From Echinarachnius parma (taxonomy: Eukaryota > Echinodermata > Echinoidea > Clypeasteroida > Echinarachniidae): DNA of 64,000 bases. Positions 53,282-64,000 of the stretch are shown in pieces. A program made the position numbers and the translations under genes. Within the stretch, counting starts at the first letter, position 1, and every line of letters begins with the position of its first letter. The notes under the pieces were generated by a model, which made no database searches, had not been told where the DNA came from, and saw only the letters and a list, made by a program, of their open reading frames with translations. Location of the stretch: NCBI GenBank assembly GCA_037951105.1, contig JBAMJV010011018.1, positions 40,879-104,878 of the forward strand, in the 5' to 3' direction.

Positions 53282-53930
53282 ATTGCCATGGAATAGCCAC
53301 GAAATTGCGAACGAATAGCCCCGTGTCATTCCACAAAAATGTGACTGGGACATTCAGAAACTAGGATATTTGATAGAGCGGAGACTGTCCAATTTTGTTC
53401 GTGTTAGTGTTACCATAGACCTATATATACCAACGATTGTCAGACGCGCCGCTCTCTTGCCGGGGATGCATCTTTTATACATTTCCTACTTTAAATCTGT
53501 GGGTTATACAATGAACTCATTTGTAAATGTGATGCTATCAAGCAAGTGTTATGGTCTCTGATATAGGAGGTTATATGAACCTTTTAGTTTGATTGTTCCA
53601 TTGCATTATATTATATCCCCAAAACGCGAGACACTTTCCAATTTCCCTGCTCTTACTAGTAGCAGATTTAGAATCTTTGTACAGAATTGTGTCGCCCCCA
53701 AGACCACCGAGACGTTCCACTTTTCACTTCCCCAAACCAGATGGTTGTGCGAAACGAGTGGCCATGCTGGAGAAGCGACATACATTTCAATTTAAATGTA
53801 TCCATGTTTCCAACAAAACATTACAAATCAATTATAATCATTTACAAAAAATAGAGATATACATATTGGACACAATCAGGGTAATTCGACACTAAACAAC
53901 TAAAAGGCACTGGCGTAGCAAGGGGAATCC

Positions 53931-54080
53931 TGCCCCCCCCCCCCCCCCCCCCCCTCCGTTTTTGCGTTTGTTTGCTTGTTAGTCAGTATTTTATTTTATT
54001 TTTTTAATTTTTTTAAATATTATTATTATTTTGTTTATTTAGTTATTTATTTTTTTTAATTTTTTTTTTGGGGGGGGGGC
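53931..54080. repeat. Poly-C, T-rich and poly-G tracts
   Basis: C run of about 23 at 53931-53954, then a T/A-rich stretch, then a G run at 54069-54079. 'actggcgtagcaaggggaat' precedes it, a typical start of poly-G-ended repeats. Confidence 0.85.
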
Positions 54081-54805
54081 TTTGAATTGCTAAAATCCAA
54101 AAGCTTCCAGGGGCATTGTGTCTTTTAGTCTAAATTTCATCACCGTTTTCCGGCGGCATCACATAAACGTGATGCATTTCGAGTCAATTACTTATTTTCG
54201 GCTGTTTTACAACACACGGAACAAATAAAAGACATGGCCAATAATAGCAACTAAAAGGAATAACTCCACGAAATTTGGACGTAATTCCATTTGCTGCTCA
54301 ACTCATAATATATTATTGATTCAACATGGCGACAAGCTAGATATAAAATGTATTTTCGTTTGAGTCGATATGTCATTACCTACTCACGGATGTTTCATAT
54401 GAACATAATTATCATCGTATCGTGAACCAACATCAATAATATATAACCTCCAGGGCAGAATAAATCCCCCAATACATATAAATTTGTTTTTGTCTTGTTG
54501 AGCTCTTTCCTGATGGCCTTGAAAGAAATTGTAAGATCTATCAAATATTACATTTGATAAACAATTTCCGATAGAAATGCATGTCATGCATGTGTTGAGA
54601 GTTTATCAGAACGTATGATAAATATTTCATTTAATTTCACTGCGTGCAGTGAATCAAAACAATTCTATGCAAAGGGCAAAACAAAACATAATTTATGTTC
54701 CCTCAAGGGCACAGTTTTCCTCTTGATTCTTCCCGTAAAATCCCATCAATGATTTTAGTTTATTCCGTAATATCCATTTCAATCGTGTTTTCATTTCTTC
54801 TACTA

Positions 54806-54925
<120 letters not shown>

Positions 54926-55011
54926 ACTACTTAGCAATAAAATTAACAATAAAAGCAATAAAATGACAAAACTTGGAGCAATAAATAGTAACAAATACTT
55001 ATAGAGACATT

Positions 55012-55234
55012 GGCCCGTATTCACAAAGGAGGTTTGTACAAACCCCGGTTCAAACCGCGGTTTACATCTATGGAATGCCAATTGTAAACTGATGGAGAGA
55101 GAATGTAAATTCCTTACTTGTTAACAATGTTGATGGTACACATTCTCTCTCCATCAGTTTACAATTGGCATTCCATAGATGTAAACCGGGGTTTGAACCG
55201 GGGTTTGTACAAACCTCCTTTGTGAATACGGGCC
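55012..55234. mobile_element. 223-bp foldback MITE, family A copy 2
   Basis: Same length and nearly the same sequence as 1622-1844. Ends only about 168 bases before the integrin start codon, so it lies in the promoter or just before the exon. Confidence 0.9.
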
Positions 55235-55401
55235 TTCGCGTTTGGACTTGATCCGTCCATCGGATATTACGTTTCCATTACGAAATATATTATGTGTAAT
55301 AATATTATTTTCTATTGTGTTTAGTTCACAGAACTGATTTCTTCATTCGGAAGCACTTTTGGACCTACACGGACTAACACTAACTTTGAGAAACAAACAT
55401 T

Positions 55402-55568
55402 ATGGAGTCAATACAAACGTTGGTTGCTGCGTTCCTGCTTGTTGCGGGCCTCCATCGGACCCTTGGCTTCAATGTGGACCAGAGCGCCCCGATAGTTTAC
55501 ACCTCGACGCGCATCGGAACGTATTTCGGCTACTCCGTTTTGCTGCACGAAAACTCGGGAGGAAAATG
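55402..55568 (+). CDS. Integrin alpha subunit, first coding exon
   Basis: ATG at 55402. The frame reads MESIQTLVAAFLLVAGLHRT then LGFNVDQSAPIVYTSTRIGT and YFGYSVLLHENSGGK plus two bases of a split Trp codon at donor gtaagtg. Known: integrin alpha chains start, after signal-peptide cleavage, with FN(V/L)D..xPxxYxGxxGxYFGYSV, the first blade of the seven-bladed beta-propeller, and pair with a beta chain for cell adhesion. Here there is a hydrophobic signal peptide (about residues 6-16, cleavage probably after LG). The rest of the protein must lie beyond the window or in exons not recognised within 55569-64000; the usual next block (LLVGAP) was not found. An acceptor-like ttgtgtttag at 55323 allows an upstream noncoding exon. 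Confidence 0.88.
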
Positions 55569-56634
55569 GTAAGTGATGACAAAATTTAATATGACTTTAT
55601 TTTGTTTAAATTGTGTGAAACGATATTGTATTTACAGTTAAACCTGTTTTACTGGCCACCTGTCTGTATTTTGTCATCCTGCCTACAGTGGCCACCAAAA
55701 GTGATCCCTTGCAGAGAAAACCAATGTTATGGAACCTGTCTATAGAGGTCACCTGTATAATCGTCACCTGTATAATCTTGTTTTTCTTAGGTGGTCATTA
55801 TCATTATACCAGGGCCCCGTTGCAGAAAGAATATCGGTCGTAACTTTACAGTCGATTTATTGAGTCGTAAGTTTATATCAATTTCAAATGTCCGTTGCAG
55901 AAAGGAGGTTTAAATTCAACCGTAAGTGCATTTGACTTGCGCTCGATTTCTTTAGAAAATGCCATTTAAAACATAATTCAACACGGCTGGGATAAAGACA
56001 ACGACCCATTACCGCGAAATTCAGCGTATTTCCCGCGGAATTTGGCTTGTTGTTATGATATGAGACGCGGCAGACAAATCTAATTTTTCATGTCCAGTCC
56101 TGCTTCGAGTGGTGAGCGGTAAGTACACATTTTACACCTTTTACAAAGATAAATTAATCGGCATTGATATGTAGTGTAAACTTACCTTATTATGTTGCTA
56201 TGTAATGATCTTAACTGTTGCTCATTTTGTATAGAATCGTCATTATGCTAGCATAATGGTATCTCGAATGCAGATTCGCAACGTATATTATTACAATGTT
56301 ACCCCATGTGTTGAAATCCATGTTAGTACATAGTATCCATATACCATTTCCAAACTCGAAACTGTTTCTGTGATTTGTGAACTCATTTTTATATGGGAAT
56401 AGGAAAAATTGTACCTGAACATCAGAGACATCTATGAAACCTGTTTTAATTAATTATTTGTAGATGTTGTATTTGATATATGGTCTATCTTTCAAATATT
56501 TGTCAAATACATGTATGATAAATTGTCTTATGTTATGAATATGTGTACAAAATAAGTTAAACTTTTAAAGCAAAACTGAAATACAAAATTTAAAAAAAGG
56601 TATACATGCCATGGCCATCAAGGGCAATGCAAAG

Positions 56635-57135
56635 ATGAAATTTGGGCGCTTATGTGGTTTCGTACTCCTTTTTTGGGTTTTTTCCAACGCTTCATTCGTC
56701 TTTAAACTCAACTAAATTAGTTAGTATTATATTATATTAACTCACTGCACTTTGACCTTATCCCTCGATGGTCTGTTGTAATATTTTGGTCAACATTTAA
56801 GCCCTCTTTTGGGCGACTTTAATCAATGGGTTTTTGCCGCAACGGCACTAGCTTTGCGGTCGCAAAAATTGAAATAGCGGGACTTCGCGAGCAGCTATGC
56901 CGTTAGCTACCGGTGACATGAACGTGGAGAGAGTACTACTCCTGCGCCCGTGAAGTCCTGCTATTTCGATTGCCAAAAAAAGGGCTTAAATGTTGACCAA
57001 AATATTACAACAGACCATTGAGGGATAAGGAAAAAAGCGCAGTGAGTAAAACTAATTTAGTTGAGTTTAAAGACAAATAAGGCGTTGGAAAAGAAAGAAA
57101 AAACAAAGGGTACGCAACCACATTAGCGCCAAAAT
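56635..57135. mobile_element. Foldback element nested in the composite
   Basis: Arms 'tttgggcgcttatgtggttt' and complement, then tttaaactcaactaaatta, and inner arms 'gggcttaaatgttgaccaaa' around 56870-56990. About 500 bp. Confidence 0.82.
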
Positions 57136-57344
57136 GTGTATGTTCTCAATGCATGAGAATTTACTGGCAGGTAATATCGTATAACATTAAATATTATGGA
57201 GGACCAAATTACAAAATTAGCCTCCTAGCTCCTGTGAGTCCATGCACTGATGTAGTCTCAGTCATGTGTTCAAATTTATGTGGTAATTTGCACTCTTTAC
57301 TGTACAATTCCACAGTGGTATACAGCCATATGGTCATAACAACA

Positions 57345-57515
57345 AGTGGGAGAGAGGCAGAATAATCACAGAAGAAATCACCAGAATGGACAGGCTGATG
57401 AAAGGAGGAAAGCGAAAGAGAGAGGAGGACATGCTGGAGCCATTTGCCTTGGAGTAAGCTGTCGAGCCACTGGTGTTGCCCCCAGGCCAAGCCACAGCAA
57501 TGGGATAGGTGAGAA
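57345..57515 (+). pseudogene. LINE reverse-transcriptase tail relic, second copy
   Basis: 'cagaatggacaggctgatga' (EWTG-type) followed by text ending 'agcaatgggataggtgag', paralleling 10965-10980 and 11300-11323. Frames are broken. Confidence 0.6.
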
Positions 57516-58169
57516 CTTGACAATCTTACACAAAATGCTTTTTTAAACAAATATTGAAGCTTTTATTTTTCTTTGATTATTATGACGTTAGTTTGTAGTT
57601 CAGTTAGCATGAAATAATTATGGGTTAAGTAGGTCACTTGCTAAAAGATAATTTAAAAAATGATTTTGTTGCTCAAAATTAAATTGTTTTATTAGTATGG
57701 CATTCTTTACAAAGAGTCAACGGGCTAACATGTACATGACTTAATTTGTCTCTTTGGGCTCGTTTAAAATAGAATGCTGGTTTATAAAATGTAATTGATT
57801 GCTTATCCCTTGAACATTCCAGTTTGCAGGTGAGCATGGATTGAGTAGCCTGTGATGTGACCAAAACAAATGGTTTTAAATTAGTATTTTATCTAGAGCT
57901 GTGACAGCTTGTACCGTGACATTTCAAGGTGATAGGTATGTCCAAGACATTGACTGTGGAAGACAAAATTAATTAATCTGAATGATGAAACTGTGTGTCA
58001 TTGAATATAGTTTAGGTAACAAGACTAAGTATACCTCTATTTTTTATTTTCATGTTATGTATTATATTTCAGCTCATCAAGCCGCCTCTTGTGTATGCAG
58101 TAGACGCCTGGATTTGAGGAGCTAGCTAGCAGATAGAAGACGATGACAGACGGGATCCGCCCAAGCTGA

Positions 58170-58362
58170 GAAGGATGACAGAGCAAGACGGTGTGGCAAG
58201 ATTGGTAGAGCATGTGCCTTCCAATGTGAGGTCCCAAATTCGAGCCCAAGGTATGTCACCCGGAAGGATGGAAAGGAGTTACGTAGCCATGTCTGCACCT
58301 TGGAGGTTGCTTAGCTGGAATCCTCCCCAGGAAGTGGACAATGTGCACTTTTTGAGCTGACT
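58170..58362 (+). mobile_element. tRNA-derived SINE
   Basis: Head with A-box-like tggcaagattggtagagc and B-box aattcgagccc in tRNA spacing, then a body (agctggaatcctccccagga) shared with 34680-34985. Confidence 0.72.
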
Positions 58363-58379
58363 GGGGTGATGCAAACGAG

Positions 58380-58625
58380 AGCGCCGTGGGGGGGGGGGGG
58401 GGGGGGTAGCCAGGAAGTCGTAGACAATTTTTAATGCGGAGATCAACCATTTTCGAGAGCTGAGACTACGCTTTTTTGCAGTTTTCGAGGGCCAAGACCA
58501 CTCGACCGCTTAAATTTTGTCTCGAGACCATTTAAAATTTCAAATTTTTAAAAAAAGTCATTTTCGGTCAAACCCCTAAACCCCCCCCCCCCCCCCCCCC
58601 CCCCCTCTGGGTACGCCTATGCGTG
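58380..58625. mobile_element. Poly-G/poly-C-ended repeat, relative of 45632-46180
   Basis: G run (58387-58406), interior 'tttgtctcgagaccatttaa' and 'gtcattttcggtcaaacccc', then a C run (58579-58604) and tctgggtacgcctatg. Shares the gtacgcctatg end with 46165-46181. Confidence 0.75.
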
Positions 58626-59663
58626 CGCTACTTTAAGTAGCCACAATTATTATTAATTGGGGAAAAGGAGTAAAGGACTGGCATAGTCACTAGAGAATGT
58701 ATTCAATTCACTACAAAATAATAACATTCTAATTGATGAATGAATCGAAATTCATGTGTTGTGTACTCTTTTTGATTAAAAATTTTGAAGAATAAAAATA
58801 CATGCACATTGTTGGCCTTTTTTATTCTCAGTCAAGTAAAGCATTACCCTTTGTTCAATACAGGCCTTTACGATTTAATATAGTAAAACCTTAGTAGCGT
58901 ATAATGACCATATGCAGAGTAACAAGAAAAGTACCACTGTAATTTAGTTTGCTGGTATAGAAATAGTGGCTTCTGAGAAAAGTTTGACTGGATGTTGTGT
59001 GTGTGTCTGTGTGTGTGTGTTTATGTATGTATATATGTGTATAGTCTGTATTGTATGCATGTATGGTATGGAAATTATGAATCAGTGTGTAACACTGTAT
59101 GATTATCTGTTTTATGAGGAATGAGTTTATCTGTATTTATGTGCTTGAATGAGTGTGTAATGTTGGTATGTTTTGCCCATGTTTGTGCCTTGTGAATAAT
59201 TAATCGTAAGTTACGCCAAAGAAAACAATCAACCTGTTAAAGTTACGATCAATTTTAAAAACTTACGACCAATAGTTACGGTTAATATCGATCGTAACTT
59301 CTTTCTGCAACAGGATTGATCGTAAATCTTGGATTGGTCGTAAAGTAAGGCCATTTACGATCAATTTTGGGACTTACGATCGATCGTAACTCTTTCTGCA
59401 ACGGGGCCCAGGTCTATGATTATACCCAGGTTTGACTGTATTGCATGCGATGCATTCTTTCAAACAGTCATTTCTGGAATAAATTCAGACGCGAAGCCTT
59501 GTCAGACGTCTAATTCAGACCTTGTTCGATATTCCCTCTCTGACTGCATTCACTCTCTGAATGTCTTTCCCATTCCTCCAACAAAAATGACTTCTCCATA
59601 TTTTTTTGGTAACTCGATTAAGATTGTCAGAGTTGTCAAGGATTGAGAAATCATGCTTTGAAT

Positions 59664-60049
59664 TTTAAAGGGATCTAGTAACTTTGTTGACATGTGCAAA
59701 AAGTGATGAATGGTTGATGCAATGTATATTGTTGTTATCTCATATGTCCACAGGGTATTGTGTGAAAATGTCAGGTCAAATGGACATTGCATGGCCAAGT
59801 AATGAGCGAAAATGCAAAGTGATATTCACTAACTCACTGCACTCTCTTTGTACACGATAAGAAAAACTCCGGAGTTTTTCTTATCTGAATACTTCGATCG
59901 TACATATCCTTTGTACGAAAGGGAAATTGAAAAACCCGAAACCTGTCCCATGATTTTATTGTTAATACGAATGACAACAAGGTATAAGGGAACCGCTAGA
60001 ATAAAAATTTTATTTTGAGGATTTGGACAATGTTATTAAGTCCCTTTAA
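59664..60049. mobile_element. MITE, family F copy 4
   Basis: tttaaagggatctagtaact at the left and 'ttgaggatttggacaatgtt' then aagtccctttaa at the right. Full-length reference copy for the family, about 385 bp. Confidence 0.85.
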
Positions 60050-60688
60050 GGACCTGAGGGGATTTGCGTGTTAAAAATCTTCAAACACTGGAATGGATTT
60101 ATATGGTAAAGATATGGCAGCTCATACAATCTGTGTATAAGTATATCTCCTCCGTCATTTTCACAACTCGAGCAATAATCAAAGTGTGTATACATGTATT
60201 ATGTATGTTTCATTTTGTATGATTCAATATATTCAATATTAATTCATTAAAATAACATACAAATGTTTGATTGTAAATTTCACACACATATTATTTTGTA
60301 AACCGTTATCTAGTTACTGTAAAAATTTGAAACGATTCGAGAGAGTCTGCAAATTCATGAATGGCTTTTTAAATATACTCGTGTGCATACTTAGAATTTG
60401 CATTAAAATCTTCCTTATGGAATGAATGTAAAAGTAAGCCTCGACTAGAATATATAATGCAAAGTGTCAGCTATAGAGTACATAAATCAATATTTGAGAA
60501 ATTATGCTTATATCACGTCAGAACGTCTTTGTCTGTTGAGCATTCGTTATAACAATTGTGTTATAAAATATTATATTATGGAAGTAATTATAAAGTGCAT
60601 GTCACTTATTCAGTGGCAGATAATGAGCTTACCCATTGTAGGACACTATAATGTATGCTCTTCCCTCATTTGTTCAATATAACTGTTC

Positions 60689-60772
60689 ATGTATGTGTGT
60701 GTGTGTGTGTGTTTGTGTGTGCGTGTGAGTGAGTGGGGGGGGGGGGGGGGGGGGGGGGGTGGGGTGGGGGGG
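60689..60772. repeat. GT microsatellite followed by poly-G
   Basis: (tg)n at 60693-60725 passes through gtgagtgag into a G run of more than 20. Confidence 0.95.
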
Positions 60773-60779
60773 GTATACC

Positions 60780-62080
60780 CTATATATGTCCCTGACTCCA
60801 CGGCACTGATACATATTTCATTCAAGTGGGTGATTATGTTTTCCATTTTATTCTTTATTAAAGACCTTGATATTGTACTATTCATTCATGTCAACTGAGA
60901 GATATTTCACAAATTATGACTTCTTTCCAGGAAATTAATCAATAAATATGTTATTTTAAACCATGTGATAAACGTGAACCTATACCCACGATGGGGAAAT
61001 TAGTTACATAATGTGTACATACATGTACTTATGAATTACTTTGAGGTAAGCCTATCTTCTGATATACAGAAAATGTGGCAATTTTCAAGAAAATCAACAC
61101 CCAAGGCCATGATAATTTGATAACTAAACTAGATTAATTCGAGAAAAATATTCACCAACAATTTTAGAAATAAACACGAATTTAACCAGGTATTTCCTTG
61201 ATACATTCACATGTTAGTATGACATTGTTTTCCGCTCTGGGTATAAGTTAATCAATGAACGTGCATGCTATTTTGAGGAACATTTTCATAAATTTCTATA
61301 TTTTTGATATAATAAATGCATACCTACCCACGATTTGGGAAATTGAGTTACATAATTAATTTGAGGTTGGGTAGACATTCATCTAATGTTCAGAATGAGA
61401 GTCTTGTGGTAATTCTTCGCCGTCAATTTAGTCATTCAATGTGATATTTGTATTAAATTTATTTATTCAAACTAAGGAAACGAAAAGCCATTTATAATCT
61501 AGCTCATTTCAACTTCCAATTCAAATTGATTTTTCATTAAATATAAGCAAAAAGCAAAAGCTTACAATAAACACACTGTGTGAGAAAATAAAATCGACAG
61601 TTTTTAGAACATTATACAATATCATATTTATCCTACGTACAAATGTATTAATAACATATATTTTAGTTATTTTAGTAACTACAAAAATGAACGTCGAAGC
61701 TCAAGTATGAACACAATGGTGTGTCTCTCTGCTGTATTTGAGTGAGAAGTGTTGATGTGACAGATGAGATCGACTGAGAGAAGTCTTCTTGAATTGATTG
61801 CCTGTTATTGGCATCTTCCTTCCTCGTCCAAAAATAGATGGGGTCCTCAACCGCCCTATAGGCCCAAAACGAATAACACATATTCTGGGAACCAGGCTTA
61901 TCGACCTTTATCGGATCATGATAAACATCAGACTAAAATTGTTCACTTTCTACTGTTATAAGTTTTACGATTGTCTTTGCAAACATGACTGGGCATAATG
62001 ACATACATGTTTCTACATGTCAGGTTTGGACGTGTCTTCAACATGGGACTATCAAAGGGGACATGACATGGGCTAGGAAA
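60780..62080. other. Noncoding stretch right of the integrin exon
   Basis: AT-rich. Two related blocks, 'cacgatggggaaattagtta' at 60985 and 'cacgatttgggaaattgagt' at 61329, show an old duplication of about 340 bp period. No exon recognised. Confidence 0.55.
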
Positions 62081-62094
62081 CCTAGAATTATAGG

Positions 62095-62655
62095 GGGGGT
62101 GGGGTGTAGCCTTAGTTCCCACTGGAGGGGCAATATTTCGCATGACGGAATATTCTCATGGGGGGGGGGGGGGGGGGGGGGGGGGTGGGGGTGTAGCCTT
62201 AGTACCCACTGGAGGGGCAATATTTCGCATGACGGAAGATTCTCATGGTGGTGGTCGGGGGGGGGGGGGGGGGGGGGGGGGGTGGGGGGGGGGGGGGGGG
62301 GGGGGTGGGGGGGGGGGGGGGGGGGGGGGTTGGGGGGGGTGGAGTGCTAGTCCTTAGTACCACACTGGAGGGGCAATATTTCGCATGACGGAAGATTCTC
62401 ATGTGTGGTGGGTGGGGGGGGTGGGGGGGGGGGGGGGGTGGGGGTGGAGTACCCAAAAAAACCCCTGGTGGGGCAATATTTCGCATGACGGACGATTCTC
62501 ATTGGGGGAAGGGGTGTAGCTTAGTATCCACTGGAGGGGCAAAATTTCGGCAAGACGGAATATTCTCATGGGCATGGGGCCTGGGAAGGGGGGGGGGGGG
62601 GGGGGGGGTGATGGGGTGTAGTCTGAGTACCCATTGAGGGGCAAGAGGGCGCAAG
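62095..62655. repeat. Minisatellite with units separated by poly-G
   Basis: Six units built on 'tggaggggcaatatttcgca' then tgacgga.gattctcatg, at about 62100, 62190, 62345, 62450, 62515 and 62615, each followed by G runs of very different length. The first four are the most alike. Confidence 0.9.
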
Positions 62656-63699
62656 AGGCATTGGTGTAGTGTGTGTACACAAATAAAGGTCTTACATGCA
62701 GCAGGGTGATGTGGTAATATAAACGGTCACTAATATTTGAATCTGGAAATATTATTGGCGAGCGCAAAACAAGCAAGATGGGATGTAGGGACAGAAGTGA
62801 ACTATTTAGTATCAGTTCGTCAGCCCTGCCGGACCACCTGTGCAGAACCCACATCGGGAATCGTAACAATTAAGTTTTAAAAAGTAAGGTAACACACAAT
62901 TTCAATATGTTGGCAAACAAATATTTATGTTGGGGATGGGGTTCGAGGGAGGCGGAGTGACAGGGCTGGAGGGAGGGGTGAACCCAACTATGAAATCCTG
63001 TGTGTTGCAAAAATGTTTTAGAGCGTTCAAAAAGAAATAGAACATTTGAAAATGTGTCACTTCTTGACAATCTGTATCAATATTTTGTTTTACATCACAT
63101 TTCAATTCTCGTTTGTTGAAAAACATTTATTCTGAAAGGGGGAGGGGGCTCTGTACTCCAGTGGCTCAAGGACCCCCTCATCATGGAGAATATTTGCCCT
63201 TTTCCCCCGTTCTTGATGGGCCCGTCTTACACCACTATAACTAGCTGCGCATCAGATTCGAAAAGGCCACCGATTAATCTCTAAATCATACAAACGCGGG
63301 GTAAGGGAAAGGTCAATTAATTCTTACGCGAAGAAAAATGGCTTTGAATTTGACAGATTGGAGAGAACAAGCACGCATGTGGTATGGTATTTACCGAGAG
63401 ACGTGAACTATTGCGACAGAATGTATTTTTAACTGTCAGTTGCCGAACAACGTCTGCAGACCTGAGGGTTCACATTGAAGGTTGAGAGTACAATTCAAGC
63501 GTATATTTTTCGTAAAGGACTACCATATTGATACAATTTCAGTTGCCAATGACCATGATAACGTATGCAGTAATGTTGAAATTGAGTTTCACATTGAACA
63601 ATTGAAGTTGAGAGTTGGGATTCAATGTATGGCTCGTGAATTATTGACGCAGAATGAATTTTAAACGTCAGTTGCCAATAACGTCTGTTTTTTGGGACC

Positions 63700-63879
63700 C
63701 TTGGGTTTCACAGATAAGTTTAGAATTGGTTCAAGCCATAAAGTATTCATCAATAGATGTGGGCTACCATATTGCACACAAGTTAACCCGTTCCCTTCGT
63801 GATTATGAAATCCCCCATAGACTTTGTACATACCCACCGGTTCCCCGTTAGCAACGGGTTAACAGGATCGGCGAAGAGG

Positions 63880-63911
<32 letters not shown>

Positions 63912-64000
63912 CTTGGGGGGCTGCATCCCCTCTGGAGTTCAACGGGTGAACCTGGGTTACAGTGGGTGTAGCCATTTGTGCCATCTAGTGTGAGTTACAC
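63700..64000. other. Noncoding right edge
   Basis: Text 'gattatgaaatcccccatag' then actttgtacatacccacc near 63800 is a relative of 5028-5070 in VPS50 intron 15, so a dispersed repeat. A G run of about 30 lies at 63881-63911. Confidence 0.6.

Larger units (their letters stand above)
55813..59408. mobile_element. 3.6-kb TIR composite, family H copy 2, in integrin intron 1
   Basis: GGCCCCGTTGCAGAAAGA at the left, complement at the right, flanked by CAG on both sides (55810-55812, 59409-59411). A second partial terminus (ccgttgcagaaagg) is at 55890 and another (ctttctgcaac) at about 59303, suggesting a copy inserted into a copy. Within it are a foldback element (56635-57135), a LINE relic, a SINE and a poly-G-ended repeat. 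Confidence 0.8.

Noticed and set aside
61672-61881. Possible minus-strand exon (MCYSFWAYRAVEDPIYFW...)
   Set aside because: Reads somewhat like protein but without splice sites or a recognisable family; part of the text is likely a dispersed repeat.
62142-62869. Gly-rich and Pro-rich ORFs of 70-156 codons
   Set aside because: They are translations of poly-G runs and minisatellite units.

Overview
The window is eukaryotic genomic DNA, AT-rich, with short coding exons, canonical GT/AG introns and a dense load of small DNA transposons, SINE and LINE relics, microsatellites and long poly-G/poly-C runs. The gene content (VPS50, an integrin alpha subunit, a PARD3-type PDZ fragment, a THAP-domain gene) points to an animal. 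The repeat style (many TIR elements, tRNA-derived repeats with ATT-rich tails) suggests a marine invertebrate, most likely an echinoderm. The species is an inference I cannot settle from sequence alone.

Positions 1-27333, minus strand: the 5' two thirds of VPS50 (syndetin/CCDC132), the EARP-specific subunit of an endosomal tethering complex. I could place 21 exons from the start codon at 27333 to a triplicated exon at the left window edge. All splice phases agree and the exons give about 670 residues. The C-terminal part lies left of position 1. Three of its exons have undergone local tandem duplication (exon 12 3' end, exon 14, exon 21).

Inside VPS50 intron 5, on the plus strand, sits a three-exon THAP-domain gene (17778-19070, 153 residues). 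Its zinc finger lacks one cysteine ligand and the middle of the domain, while an HCF-binding-like EHSY motif remains. It lies between 28-bp perfect inverted repeats that are themselves flanked by the 6-bp direct repeat TTAGAG (17528-21725). This is the signature of a 4.2-kb transposon carrying a THAP gene, and it is the best candidate here for something undescribed. Two fragments of a PARD3-like PDZ domain, in opposite orientations, lie in VPS50 introns 15 and 8.

Positions 27334-55320: promoter side of VPS50 and a roughly 28-kb interval without a recognisable coding gene. It is filled with TIR elements (mariner-like, piggyBac-like, hAT-like, and several families with TWA or other 3-bp duplications), SINE and LINE tails, foldback hairpins, and most of the poly-G/poly-C tracts. 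A CpG-richer segment near 33.5-33.9 kb could be a promoter or noncoding first exon, but this is weak.

Positions 55402-55568, plus strand: first coding exon of an integrin alpha subunit (signal peptide plus the FNVD start of the beta-propeller), ending at a good splice donor. From there to the window end is intron 1 or beyond. It holds a 3.6-kb TIR composite, a SINE, a LINE relic, and a poly-G-punctuated minisatellite at 62.1-62.6 kb. VPS50 and the integrin gene are divergent neighbours with no visible functional link.
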